From contig JAZKFP010000307.1 in assembly GCA_040386355.1 (NCBI GenBank), positions 1-22,149 on the forward strand: DNA of 22,149 nucleotides. The letters are read 5' to 3'. The translations under genes were made by a program, and so were the position numbers. Shown one piece after another: positions 1 through 7,247 of the stretch. Below the pieces are notes generated by a model. That model was given only the letters and a program-made list of their open reading frames with translations, was not told the DNA's origin and made no database searches. The DNA comes from JAZKFP01 sp040386355. GTDB taxonomy: Bacteria; Pseudomonadota; Gammaproteobacteria; Pseudomonadales; UBA6940. Each line of letters begins with the position of its first letter. The first letter of the stretch is position 1.

Positions 1-2
1 GT

Positions 3-2177
3 AATCGCTCCCGTTGGATTCAATGGGCGTTCTTTACTTGTTTCTCTGCCATGACTACTAACGCGTTGGCTGCCATTCCTCAAATTTCAACAGTTGAAGG
101 TGTGGCCGTTGATAAGGGCGCAGAGTTCAAATATGCCATGTCACTTTCAAGCAGTGTTGGCAAAGTGAATTGGACTAAAGCCTATGGTCCAGAAGGCGTT
201 AAGGTTGACGCTGTAACAGGTGCAGTAACTTGGAAAGTACCTTCTGCTATTCCAAGTGAAACAGTCTATGTTGGTGTCAAAGCGTCAAATGGTGATGGCT
301 CTGATGTTGAATATTTCATGGTTCACGTGGGTGTTCCTAAAGTCGTAACGGTGGGCTCTGGCGGAAAATATTCTACATTACGTGCTGCCTACGCAAATGA
401 AAGACAAGCGGGAACCACTATTGTGGTTAAGCCTGGTGAATACGGCGGAGACGATTTTCAAACCGGTTTTACTCAACGCGAATTTTCCGTTCCTGTAAAT
501 GGTAATACATCAGCCTACACAACTGTTATTGCACAAGATCCTGGAACCGTGACATTTACGAATAATGCAGAAATTATGATTTATGGTGGAGTTCAAGATG
601 TCCATCACATAGCTTTTAAAGGGTTATTTGTTAAAGACGGACAAATTGGTACTGCGGGTAAAGATTGTACTGCATCTAATTGCAAGCCCCACCATGTAAA
701 GTTTGAAGCGAATGGTGGTTCTGACGATAATAATGTTCCATTTTTCACAACCCAAAGCGACAAGATTTTATTTGAAAATAATTTCGCCTTTGGTGGCGGG
801 CGCTCAAAGTTTTTAGCCTATAAAGCCACAAGTGCTGTTTTTAGAAGAAATGTCGCTCGTTATGACAAATCAGATAACGCAGTTAATGGCGAACCTAAAA
901 ATACTTTTATAATTTACAACTCACAGAATATTTTGCTGCAAAATAATATTGCAATTGATGGCGATCAATCACAATTCATCAGTGGTGGATATCGTACTGG
1001 TGAATTCGGTTGCGTCGGTACGGATGGCTCTAAAGGAAGTTTTAACCGCAACTTACAGTTAAACACGCATATCATTTTCACTAGCCTAACAGGCAGTTGC
1101 TTTGTCGATTTTAACGACACTGTGATTTGGGCGGCCCATCTTGAAAGAGAAGGTTTAATCCTAAGTCGCGGAGCGGGAAACTTTAACCGTTTAACCGTTG
1201 GTGATGCTTATTCAAAAGATGGAACACCGTATTTAGTGAATGGTTACGGTTCTACGATGCGTGGAGTTAAAAATTCACTATTTCATCAAATTAAACATGA
1301 CTCATTATTTTATGGGTTAGAGAAAAGACTTGGTCTTTCATTAGGCGGCATAACATTTGATCGAACTGGTGTTAGCAACATTAACATTTCAAGTTTTACC
1401 GGAAAAATTGTTAATTGTTGCACTGACATTAATATGTCGACTGTTAGTAATTTAAATCCAATTTATAATTCTTCTTCAAATCCAAATGGTGGTCTTCGAT
1501 ACATTATTCGTCCAGAACCTAACTCGAATTTATCGGGTTTAGCATCGGATTCAGGAACCATCGGCGGTACCATTACAACGTTTGAAGGGTTCTCTGGGAC
1601 TCTTGTAGGAGATACAGGTTCAACTGCAGAAACTGCTGCTCCTATGTGGCCGATGCCAATGGAAGAAATAATGCATAAAAGAATGGCTTCATATTCTCAC
1701 ACTGGCCCAACGTATTCTGGTCCATCTACAGCGCGCGTAATTTCTGGTCGTGGAAGTATTAATGGAGCTCGTGGTTTTGCAGCACCGAGTCAAACCTTAA
1801 CGCATTATGTTTGGGGATTTTTAGGTCAATCCGTTCCTCCATTTGGTGTAACTGCAACGGGTGCAGAAGGTAAAGTGACCGTTCAATGGAACTCCCCAGC
1901 TCCAGAGGAACGTGGTCAAATCACCTCATATAAAGTTTACGACTACGATTCAAGAACGGACACGAAATCAAACCCTAGAACAGTGTCCGGATCTAATTTT
2001 TCACTTGATATTGCAGGCATCACCGCTGGAGTCGAAAAAGAGTTTGTTGTAACGGCAGTGCATAGGGCCACAGGAGAAAGTGGATTTTCTTATCCAGCAG
2101 TTACTGAGGCAATGGAAGGTGAAGGTTTAAAACCCGTTGCTAACACCATTTCAGTTAAGAAAATACCAGTTGATTGA
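3..2177 (+). CDS. Secreted right-handed beta-helix protein with Ig-like and fibronectin type III domains (5' end outside window)
   Basis: The frame is open from the first complete codon at 3, so the ATG at 51 is not the start. The codons before it read NRSRWIQWAFFTCFSA and continue into MTTNALA-AIPQ, a signal-peptide h-region followed by an AxA-type cleavage site, so only the first few residues are missing. The mature part shows an Ig/cadherin-like region (about visible residues 25-115), then the motif VGSGGKYSTLRAAY...TIVVKPGEY typical of the start of pectin-lyase-fold right-handed beta-helices, with many Asn-rich strand turns to about 560, and a C-terminal fibronectin type III-like domain (about 610-700, starting PPFGVTATGAEGKVTVQW). 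It is therefore exported and probably binds or acts on polysaccharide or surface material. I see no AlgG-type DPHD motif, so a specific lyase or epimerase activity cannot be assigned. The gene ends in TGA and is closed by an intrinsic terminator at 2207-2239, separating it from the acetylation operon downstream. Confidence 0.8.
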   Translation, partial: NRSRWIQWAFFTCFSAMTTNALAAIPQISTVEGVAVDKGAEFKYAMSLSSSVGKVNWTKAYGPEGVKVDAVTGAVTWKVPSAIPSETVYVGVKASNGDGSDVEYFMVHVGVPKVVTVGSGGKYSTLRAAYANERQAGTTIVVKPGEYGGDDFQTGFTQREFSVPVNGNTSAYTTVIAQDPGTVTFTNNAEIMIYGGVQDVHHIAFKGLFVKDGQIGTAGKDCTASNCKPHHVKFEANGGSDDNNVPFFTTQSDKILFENNFAFGGGRSKFLAYKATSAVFRRNVARYDKSDNAVNGEPKNTFIIYNSQNILLQNNIAIDGDQSQFISGGYRTGEFGCVGTDGSKGSFNRNLQLNTHIIFTSLTGSCFVDFNDTVIWAAHLEREGLILSRGAGNFNRLTVGDAYSKDGTPYLVNGYGSTMRGVKNSLFHQIKHDSLFYGLEKRLGLSLGGITFDRTGVSNINISSFTGKIVNCCTDINMSTVSNLNPIYNSSSNPNGGLRYIIRPEPNSNLSGLASDSGTIGGTITTFEGFSGTLVGDTGSTAETAAPMWPMPMEEIMHKRMASYSHTGPTYSGPSTARVISGRGSINGARGFAAPSQTLTHYVWGFLGQSVPPFGVTATGAEGKVTVQWNSPAPEERGQITSYKVYDYDSRTDTKSNPRTVSGSNFSLDIAGITAGVEKEFVVTAVHRATGESGFSYPAVTEAMEGEGLKPVANTISVKKIPVD

Positions 2178-2206
2178 TTGTTAACTATTCACTAGTAGTG
2201 ATAGCG

Positions 2207-2239
2207 AAAAATAGGGACATCGTATGTCCCTATTTTTTT
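2207..2239 (+). terminator. Intrinsic terminator of the beta-helix gene
   Basis: A 14-bp perfect stem (AAAAATAGGGACAT / ATGTCCCTATTTTT) with a 3-nt loop CGT runs into a run of seven T. It starts 30 bp after the stop codon. The A-rich left arm means it could also work on the other strand, but no gene reads into it from that side. Confidence 0.85.
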
Positions 2240-2242
2240 ATC

Positions 2243-2432
2243 TATACCGAGCGCACATGAATTTTGCCGCAAAATGCCGTTCGCAAGGCAGTAAATGTCT
2301 TGCGAGCGGCATTTACAGCATTGCTCATTCGCCTGCTCCCCCGATTACTCTTTAATCAAAGAGTAATCGGGTATAGGCTGTGCGGGATTATTTTGCATGC
2401 GCCTACAGGAAAACCCATCTGCATTTGGTATA
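2243..2432. repeat. MITE-like intergenic repeat, copy A
   Basis: The element begins TATACCGAGCGCACATGA and ends with CATCTGCATTTGGTATA, the inverted form of the same end sequence. Inside are the core AAAATGCCGTTCGCAAG, also present in the copy at 13439, and a perfect 14-bp stem with a 4-nt loop at 2340-2371. It has no credible coding capacity: the 63-codon frame across it is a by-product of the repeat. It lies directly after the terminator of the beta-helix gene. Membership rests on the shared ends and cores seen at 10108, 12245, 13439 and 14480. Confidence 0.7.
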
Positions 2433-2622
2433 TAACTCTAAGCGATAAGATTTGATTTCTCTTTTTTTAATTACGCTGTAGACTCTTGCTCGCAAAATAG
2501 TCTTCCTGTTTATTACGCTATTGTAAATACAGACTATCTTTTGGAATGCTCTTGATTTTTATTTGATTAAAATGAATCGTTAACTAGCTGCTTTAAGCAC
2601 GTCCTTACCTCGAGATTCTTGA
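2433..2622. other. Non-coding AT-rich leader before the MBOAT gene
   Basis: This stretch of 190 bases is AT-rich and has no supported gene. It must hold the promoter of the MBOAT-SGNH operon if that is transcribed separately, as the upstream terminator suggests. I could not pick a convincing -35/-10 pair: TAAAAT near 2570 is the best -10-like hexamer but has no good partner at 16-18 bp. Confidence 0.5.
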
Positions 2623-4014
2623 ATGAACTTTGTCACTCTACAATACGCGGTGTTTTTAACTTGTGTCGTGACATTGTACTGGCAATTAAATCGTCTCCAA
2701 CAAAATCGCATGTTATTAGCTGTCAGCTGGTTTTTCTACGCCTGTTGGGATTGGCGATTTTTAGGTCTCATCATTTTAATTTGTTCAGTGGATTTTATTT
2801 GTGGGGCTAAGATTGCCGCTGCAGATAATAAAAGTCAAAAACGAAAGTGGTTGATAAGTGCAATTATTATTGATTTAGGAATTTTAGCCTACTTCAAATA
2901 CATGAATTTCTTTATCGACAGTTTCGTAGATATTATGGCAGTAATAGGAGTGGAAACATCCCTTCCAATGCTAAGCATTATTTTACCTGCTGGTATTTCT
3001 TTTTTTACATTTCAAAGTCTAAGTTACTCGATCGATATTTATCGAGGAGAACTTAAACCAGAAAAATCCTTGTTAGATTTTTATGCATTCGTTGCCTTTT
3101 TCCCTCAATTAGTTGCTGGGCCTATTGTAAGAGCTCAGGAATTTTTATTTCAATTATCAGAAAAACGTACATTTAATTCAGCAGTATTTGAGCGTGGAAT
3201 TGAACGTATTTTAATTGGTTTGGTTCAAAAAGCAGTAGTTGCTGATACGTTAGCTATTCAATGGGTTGAACCTGTTTTTTCAAATCCATCTGAATTTGGA
3301 AGTGCCTCCTTGTGGTTGGCGAGTGTTGCATATGCTGTTCAAATTTATTGCGACTTTGCGGGTTATACCAATATTGCAATTGGCTCTTCATTATTAATGG
3401 GCTTTTCATTACCTGAAAATTTTCATTATCCCTATTTAGCAAAAAACTTCTCTGATTTTTGGCGGCGTTGGCATATGACAATGAGTCGTTTTTTTCGGGA
3501 TTATGTTTATATTCCATTGGGTGGAAATCGTGCCGGTCCAACACGTAGTCAATTCAATTTAGCTGCAACAACATTGGTAAGTGGTTTATGGCATGGAGCA
3601 AGTTGGAATTTTGTAGGCTGGGGTGCAGCACATGGCGCATTTTTGTGGATACAACGAATACTTCCAACACTTCCATCTCATCTATTAATAAGATGTATTA
3701 AACAAATTATTTTTTGGATATTAATTCTTTTAACCTGGATTATTTTTCGAAGCCAAGATTGGGATACAACGCAGGCGTACTATTACGGCTTATTGTTTTC
3801 TGAAGGTGTAAAACAGTTAGAGTTTTCTTGGTTTGCAAGCATTGCGTTATTTTTAGGTTGTGCAGATCATATTTGGGTATGGTGGAAAGGTGAAAGTTAT
3901 TTGTCTCGTAAATCATTGCTTTGGCAACGTGCGTTATTCTGGTTTGGATTAATTATGATTGTGCTTTACATGAAACCGATTGAACCCAATGCATTTATTT
4001 ATTTTCAATTTTAA
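2623..4014 (+). CDS. MBOAT family membrane O-acyltransferase (AlgI-like)
   Basis: This is a 463-residue polytopic membrane protein of the MBOAT family, closest in motifs to alginate O-acetyltransferase AlgI. Family members pass an acetyl group across the inner membrane to periplasmic partners that acetylate an extracellular glycan. Visible hallmarks are repeated hydrophobic segments from the N-terminus, LPAGISFFTFQSLSYSID (121-138), FFPQLVAGPI (159-168), the conserved FWRRWHMTMSRFFRDY block running into YIPLGG (279-301), and LWHGASWNFVGWG (322-334) with the invariant catalytic His324. The length matches the usual 460-520. The start ATG has GAG 9 bases upstream. The next gene follows after 31 bases, so the two are very probably one operon. 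The acylated polymer is not identified; alginate itself is not implied because no other alginate genes are visible. Confidence 0.88.
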   Translation: MNFVTLQYAVFLTCVVTLYWQLNRLQQNRMLLAVSWFFYACWDWRFLGLIILICSVDFICGAKIAAADNKSQKRKWLISAIIIDLGILAYFKYMNFFIDSFVDIMAVIGVETSLPMLSIILPAGISFFTFQSLSYSIDIYRGELKPEKSLLDFYAFVAFFPQLVAGPIVRAQEFLFQLSEKRTFNSAVFERGIERILIGLVQKAVVADTLAIQWVEPVFSNPSEFGSASLWLASVAYAVQIYCDFAGYTNIAIGSSLLMGFSLPENFHYPYLAKNFSDFWRRWHMTMSRFFRDYVYIPLGGNRAGPTRSQFNLAATTLVSGLWHGASWNFVGWGAAHGAFLWIQRILPTLPSHLLIRCIKQIIFWILILLTWIIFRSQDWDTTQAYYYGLLFSEGVKQLEFSWFASIALFLGCADHIWVWWKGESYLSRKSLLWQRALFWFGLIMIVLYMKPIEPNAFIYFQF

Positions 4015-4045
4015 AAAAAGCTTTATAGCGAGTTAATGGAAAACT

Positions 4046-5206
4046 ATGTTTCTTCGATTTCCAATTATAATGCGGTGTCTTGTAATACTATTGGTCGTGG
4101 ATGCGCTTGCTATAACTATTACTTTTTTTATTCCAGAACATTTCTTTTTAAAAGCCTATTTATCTGAGCGAGCAGAACAATCCATACAACGTTTTTTTAA
4201 AGAAGAATCTGCTGTATTGCCTGATGAATTATTAGGTTGGAAAACTAAACCCAATATTAATAAAGATTACTGGAAAATAGCTTCTGATGGCAGCCGCGAT
4301 TCTGGTCAAACGGAATGGGAAAAAACAGAAGTTTCAAAACGTGTGTTGTTTTTGGGAAATTCTTTAATTAATGGCGGTGAAGGTGTTACTAACCGAGAAA
4401 CAATTTCCGCCTCGCTCGAAGAAATAGCAAAAAAATCTAATCAGCCAATAGCCACGAAAAATTTCGCTACAATGGCGTATGGCTTAGATCAAAGTGTTTT
4501 GCAATATCGAGAACAGCTTCATTCAACTCAAGCACAGTGGATTGTGGTTGGTTTAAATGAAGATGTTAATTCAGCGTTGACAAATCAATTTCTACCTTTC
4601 CGAATTCCTGATGAAGACAGCTTGCCATTTTTAAAGCCACAATTTTATTTCGCAAATGCAAAATACGATTTAGCAGAAAATCCAGCGAATATAAGTCGAT
4701 TAAAAACAGTGCTTCAAGATTCCAATCAAGCGAAAAATTTGTTGCAAAGTATTTCAGAGCAAGATGCATATTATTCGCGCTTTAAAAGCTTTTCTCATTT
4801 TAACTGGATGCCTTTATCACGAGGTATTTCAACTTTAGCTCGAAAAACTGAAACGTTGAAAAGTTACTTTTTCGAACAAGAAAAAAATTATGTATTAGCG
4901 CAATCTATTTTAAATCACATGAATGACCTTGCGCAGGAGCGTAATGCAAAGGTAATTTTTGTCTATTTACCCTCAAAACAAGGTTACGCACGATCTGGCG
5001 TTTGGAATTATTTGCCAGATTACTACGCGCAGCGTCTCGCGTGGTTGCAAAATTCTGGAGTAACTATACTAGATGGTCGAGAAATGCTTAAAAAATCAAA
5101 CGGCAGTATTGAGCCGTCTGATTTATACATAGAAGATGCTTTGCATTTTACCGCAGAAGCCAATAAAAAATTCGCCGAAATATTATGGATGACAATCAAA
5201 CAGTAA
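4046..5206 (+). CDS. Membrane-anchored SGNH-like protein, probable glycan O-acetylation partner of the MBOAT
   Basis: The protein has 386 residues. An N-terminal hydrophobic segment (about 6-30) without an obvious cleavage site suggests a single-pass anchor with a periplasmic body. SGNH/GDSL-fold blocks are recognisable: RVLFLGNSLINGGEGV (99-114) with candidate nucleophile Ser106 (GNS instead of the usual GDS), GLN at 169-171 as block III, and EDALHFTAEANK (363-374) with Asp364-x-x-His367 as the catalytic pair. Pairing with an MBOAT is the pattern of AlgI with AlgJ/AlgX and of Pat/Dlt-type systems, where the SGNH protein places or removes acetyl groups. GGAAA lies 3 bases before the ATG. The gene is convergent with hisC. 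Whether it is a transferase or an esterase cannot be read from the sequence. Confidence 0.75.
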   Translation: MFLRFPIIMRCLVILLVVDALAITITFFIPEHFFLKAYLSERAEQSIQRFFKEESAVLPDELLGWKTKPNINKDYWKIASDGSRDSGQTEWEKTEVSKRVLFLGNSLINGGEGVTNRETISASLEEIAKKSNQPIATKNFATMAYGLDQSVLQYREQLHSTQAQWIVVGLNEDVNSALTNQFLPFRIPDEDSLPFLKPQFYFANAKYDLAENPANISRLKTVLQDSNQAKNLLQSISEQDAYYSRFKSFSHFNWMPLSRGISTLARKTETLKSYFFEQEKNYVLAQSILNHMNDLAQERNAKVIFVYLPSKQGYARSGVWNYLPDYYAQRLAWLQNSGVTILDGREMLKKSNGSIEPSDLYIEDALHFTAEANKKFAEILWMTIKQ

Positions 5207-5267
5207 ATTTTTAAATATAGAAAATGCAAAAATATTTTTATTTTATTAGGAAAAAGTATTAATTCTT

Positions 5268-6314
5268 TCAAGTATCCAAAATAGAAAACGCTGCAATAAA
5301 TTGCTTCATTTGTAATTTAGTGCCAATCGTAACGCGAATTGCACCATCGATAACTGTTTTACCAGCCATGCTGCGCACAAGTATTCCACGATCTTGCAAA
5401 CGTTTTTGTATCAACTCACAGTCTGATTTTGGCCATACCAAAATATAATTTGCAGCGCCACAAAACGTTTTACGATTTAATTTATTTAAAGCTTCAAGCG
5501 TAAATGCTTTAGAAACTTTAATATCTTCAACGTATTGTTTGACGTAATTCAAATCACTTAAAGCAGCCTCTGCTGCAATAATGGCAGGCGTAGATAGGTC
5601 GTATGGTCCCATAACTTTTCTAAGATGTTCTAGAATGCCGGACTGTGCAATCGCATATCCGACTCTAAAACCTGCTAATCCAAACGCTTTAGAAAATGAA
5701 CGTAATACAATAACGTTTGGATATTGAATCATGTCAGGAACAATTGTTACTTGGGTAAAATCAACATAAATCTCGTCTACTACAAATAATATATTTGGAA
5801 ATTTCCGAACCCATTGAATAATTTTTTCTGCCTCAACCAAGCTTCCGGTTGGATTATCTGGATTACAAATTGCAAAAATTTTCGGACCTTTCTTTAGCTC
5901 TGATTCGATATCGTCGAGGGGATAACTCAAATCTGGTAAATAAGGTACTTTAATAAATTGCATACCTTGTGCAGCGGCGCAAGGAAAGTAATATCCAAAG
6001 GTCGGATCAGCTGTAAGAAAACCTGCATCACGTTGTCCATATGCATCGAAAATAGCCTTAATGCCGGCATCTACACCATTTAATGGCAAAATTGAAAAAG
6101 ATGAAACGCCCGTATATTCCGCTAATTTCTTAGTGAAACCACTGTAGGCAGGATAAGCCGCATAAATATGTGGCCCGATATTTTGAATCGCTTGCCGAAC
6201 TTTAGGGCTTGGTCCCACTGTATTTTCATTAAAATCTAAACGTAATTTTCCAGTACGCCCTTCAAGTGGCGCGGAGTAAGCAGTCAAATTTTCAACGGTG
6301 TCACGAGGACGCAT
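5268..6314 (-). CDS. hisC: Histidinol-phosphate aminotransferase-like PLP enzyme
   Basis: This is a class I/II fold-type-I aminotransferase of 348 residues, the usual HisC length. HisC converts imidazole acetol phosphate and glutamate to histidinol phosphate and 2-oxoglutarate in histidine synthesis. Visible motifs are LDFNENTVGPSP (26-37), typical of the HisC N-terminus, NPDNPTG (151-157), Asp180 in VVDEIY for the pyridine nitrogen, and the PLP-binding lysine Lys209 in SFSKAFGLAGFRVGY. No other his genes are nearby, so it may be a second, stand-alone copy that acts on histidinol phosphate, aromatic amino acids or another substrate. It is convergent with the SGNH gene and its upstream region carries repeats. 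A weak AAGTGA precedes the ATG. Confidence 0.8.
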   Translation of the reverse strand: MRPRDTVENLTAYSAPLEGRTGKLRLDFNENTVGPSPKVRQAIQNIGPHIYAAYPAYSGFTKKLAEYTGVSSFSILPLNGVDAGIKAIFDAYGQRDAGFLTADPTFGYYFPCAAAQGMQFIKVPYLPDLSYPLDDIESELKKGPKIFAICNPDNPTGSLVEAEKIIQWVRKFPNILFVVDEIYVDFTQVTIVPDMIQYPNVIVLRSFSKAFGLAGFRVGYAIAQSGILEHLRKVMGPYDLSTPAIIAAEAALSDLNYVKQYVEDIKVSKAFTLEALNKLNRKTFCGAANYILVWPKSDCELIQKRLQDRGILVRSMAGKTVIDGAIRVTIGTKLQMKQFIAAFSILDT

Positions 6315-6378
6315 AGAATTTCACTTATTAGCAAGAATTAGAAAACGTCAGAATATTTTTAAAGTTATATTACGGATG

Positions 6379-6404
6379 TATAGCGAACGCAGATGAGATT
6401 TCCT
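6379..6404. repeat. Possible terminal fragment of the dispersed MITE-like repeat
   Basis: TATAGCGAACGCAGATGAG followed by ATTTCCTA resembles the left end of the family at 14480 and the inverted right end at 10200-10226 (TATACCGAACGCAGAATGG then TTTTCTAG). No matching opposite end was found before 6655, so this is a fragment or a degraded copy. Confidence 0.4.
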
Positions 6405-6450
6405 AAAACACGTTTCAAATAATCTATCAGTACTAGGCAGCGTTCAACAC

Positions 6451-6544
6451 GGGCGAATGATTATTCGCCCCTACAAATAATGGTCTCTTTTCTAAAAATA
6501 CTTTAATCTCTAACGGTTATCGTAGGGGCGAATAATCATTCGCC
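6451..6544. repeat. Paired palindromic REP/BIME-like repeat
   Basis: Two copies of one palindromic unit lie in opposite orientation. The left unit (6451-6474) contains GGGCGAAT, a 4-base loop GATT, then ATTCGCCC and CTAC. The right unit (6522-6544) is its exact 23-base reverse complement. About 47 bases separate them. Each unit can form its own hairpin and the pair can form a larger one. This geometry matches REP/BIME-type elements, which are usually extragenic and numerous in a genome. Confidence 0.75.
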
Positions 6545-6655
6545 GGCATGTGCTTTCCTACAGGACATAATTCATAGGATTCATCATGGAAAACTAATCA
6601 ATGTTGAGTATATATTAGATTATTTTTGCAAAGAAAATTTAAATAAGAAAATTAT

Positions 6656-7222
6656 TTAAAACCACTTGAGATATTCTTCGAAACCTTCCGCTGCAAGTTG
6701 TTCCTTTGGAATAAAGCGCATCGCTGCTGAATTCATACAATATCTTTTGCCGGTTGGTTCGGGGCCATCATCAAAAACATGGCCTAAATGTGAGTCAGCG
6801 ATGCTGCTTCGAACTTCCGTGCGTGTACTCCAAAATAAACCTTTGTCCTCATGCAAACTGACAGCAGTAGGGTTGATTGGTTGAAAAAAACTTGGCCAGC
6901 CGGTGCCAGAATCGTATTTGTGAATCGACAAAAATAAGGGTTCCCCTGAAACTATGTCTACATATAATCCGGCTTCTTTGGAATCCCAATACGCATTTTT
7001 AAAAGGTGGTTCGGTACCTTCCTTTTGAGTAACACGGTGTTGTTCTGAGTTTAATTGTGCAACTGCCTTTTCTTTATCTTTACTATCAAAATTCATATAG
7101 GAATTCCTCGGCGCTTGAGAAGCGTTTGACGTTTCCAAAGTAATTTCAGATTCTGCTTGTACAGGAAGTGCCAAACTAAAACCAATCAAAGTAAGGACAG
7201 TGAAAAGAGAAGGTCGTTTCAT
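6656..7222 (-). CDS. msrB: Periplasmic peptide-methionine (R)-S-oxide reductase, single-cysteine form
   Basis: MsrB reduces methionine-R-sulfoxide in damaged proteins. The chosen start, ATG at 7222, gives a signal peptide MKRPSLFTVLTLIGFSLALPVQA followed by ESEI, so the enzyme is exported. The frame stays open to 7270, but that would add 16 residues before the signal peptide and overlap spoVR. The mature part shows the MsrB signatures YDSGTGWPSF, SSIADSHLGHVFDDGPEPTG and RYCMNSAAMRF; the Cys in the last is the catalytic residue. It is the only cysteine in the mature protein. The resolving Cys position (GCGWPSF in many family members) is Thr, and the zinc CxxC pairs are absent (GLYVDIVSGEPLF). 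Recycling therefore probably proceeds without an intramolecular disulfide, as in other Thr/Ser-type MsrBs. It lies 25 bases after spoVR and is probably cotranscribed with it. Confidence 0.88.
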   Translation of the reverse strand: MKRPSLFTVLTLIGFSLALPVQAESEITLETSNASQAPRNSYMNFDSKDKEKAVAQLNSEQHRVTQKEGTEPPFKNAYWDSKEAGLYVDIVSGEPLFLSIHKYDSGTGWPSFFQPINPTAVSLHEDKGLFWSTRTEVRSSIADSHLGHVFDDGPEPTGKRYCMNSAAMRFIPKEQLAAEGFEEYLKWF

Positions 7223-7247
7223 AAAGACTCTATGGTGTTGTTGAATG

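Larger units (their letters stand above)
6315..6655. other. 341-base intergenic region between hisC and msrB
   Basis: No gene is visible here. It holds a repeat-end-like sequence at 6379-6404, a paired palindromic repeat at 6451-6544, and an AT-rich tail of about 100 bases before the msrB stop codon. The hisC promoter should lie in the part nearest 6314, but no strong -10/-35 pair stood out. Confidence 0.5.

Noticed and set aside
2264..2455. 63-codon plus-strand frame after the beta-helix gene
   Set aside because: It reads through repeat copy A with its hairpins and has no family resemblance or ribosome binding site.
5207..5267. Bidirectional terminator between the SGNH gene and hisC
   Set aside because: The 61 bases are A/T-rich with an AAAAATATTTTT stretch but no GC-containing stem; too weak to call.
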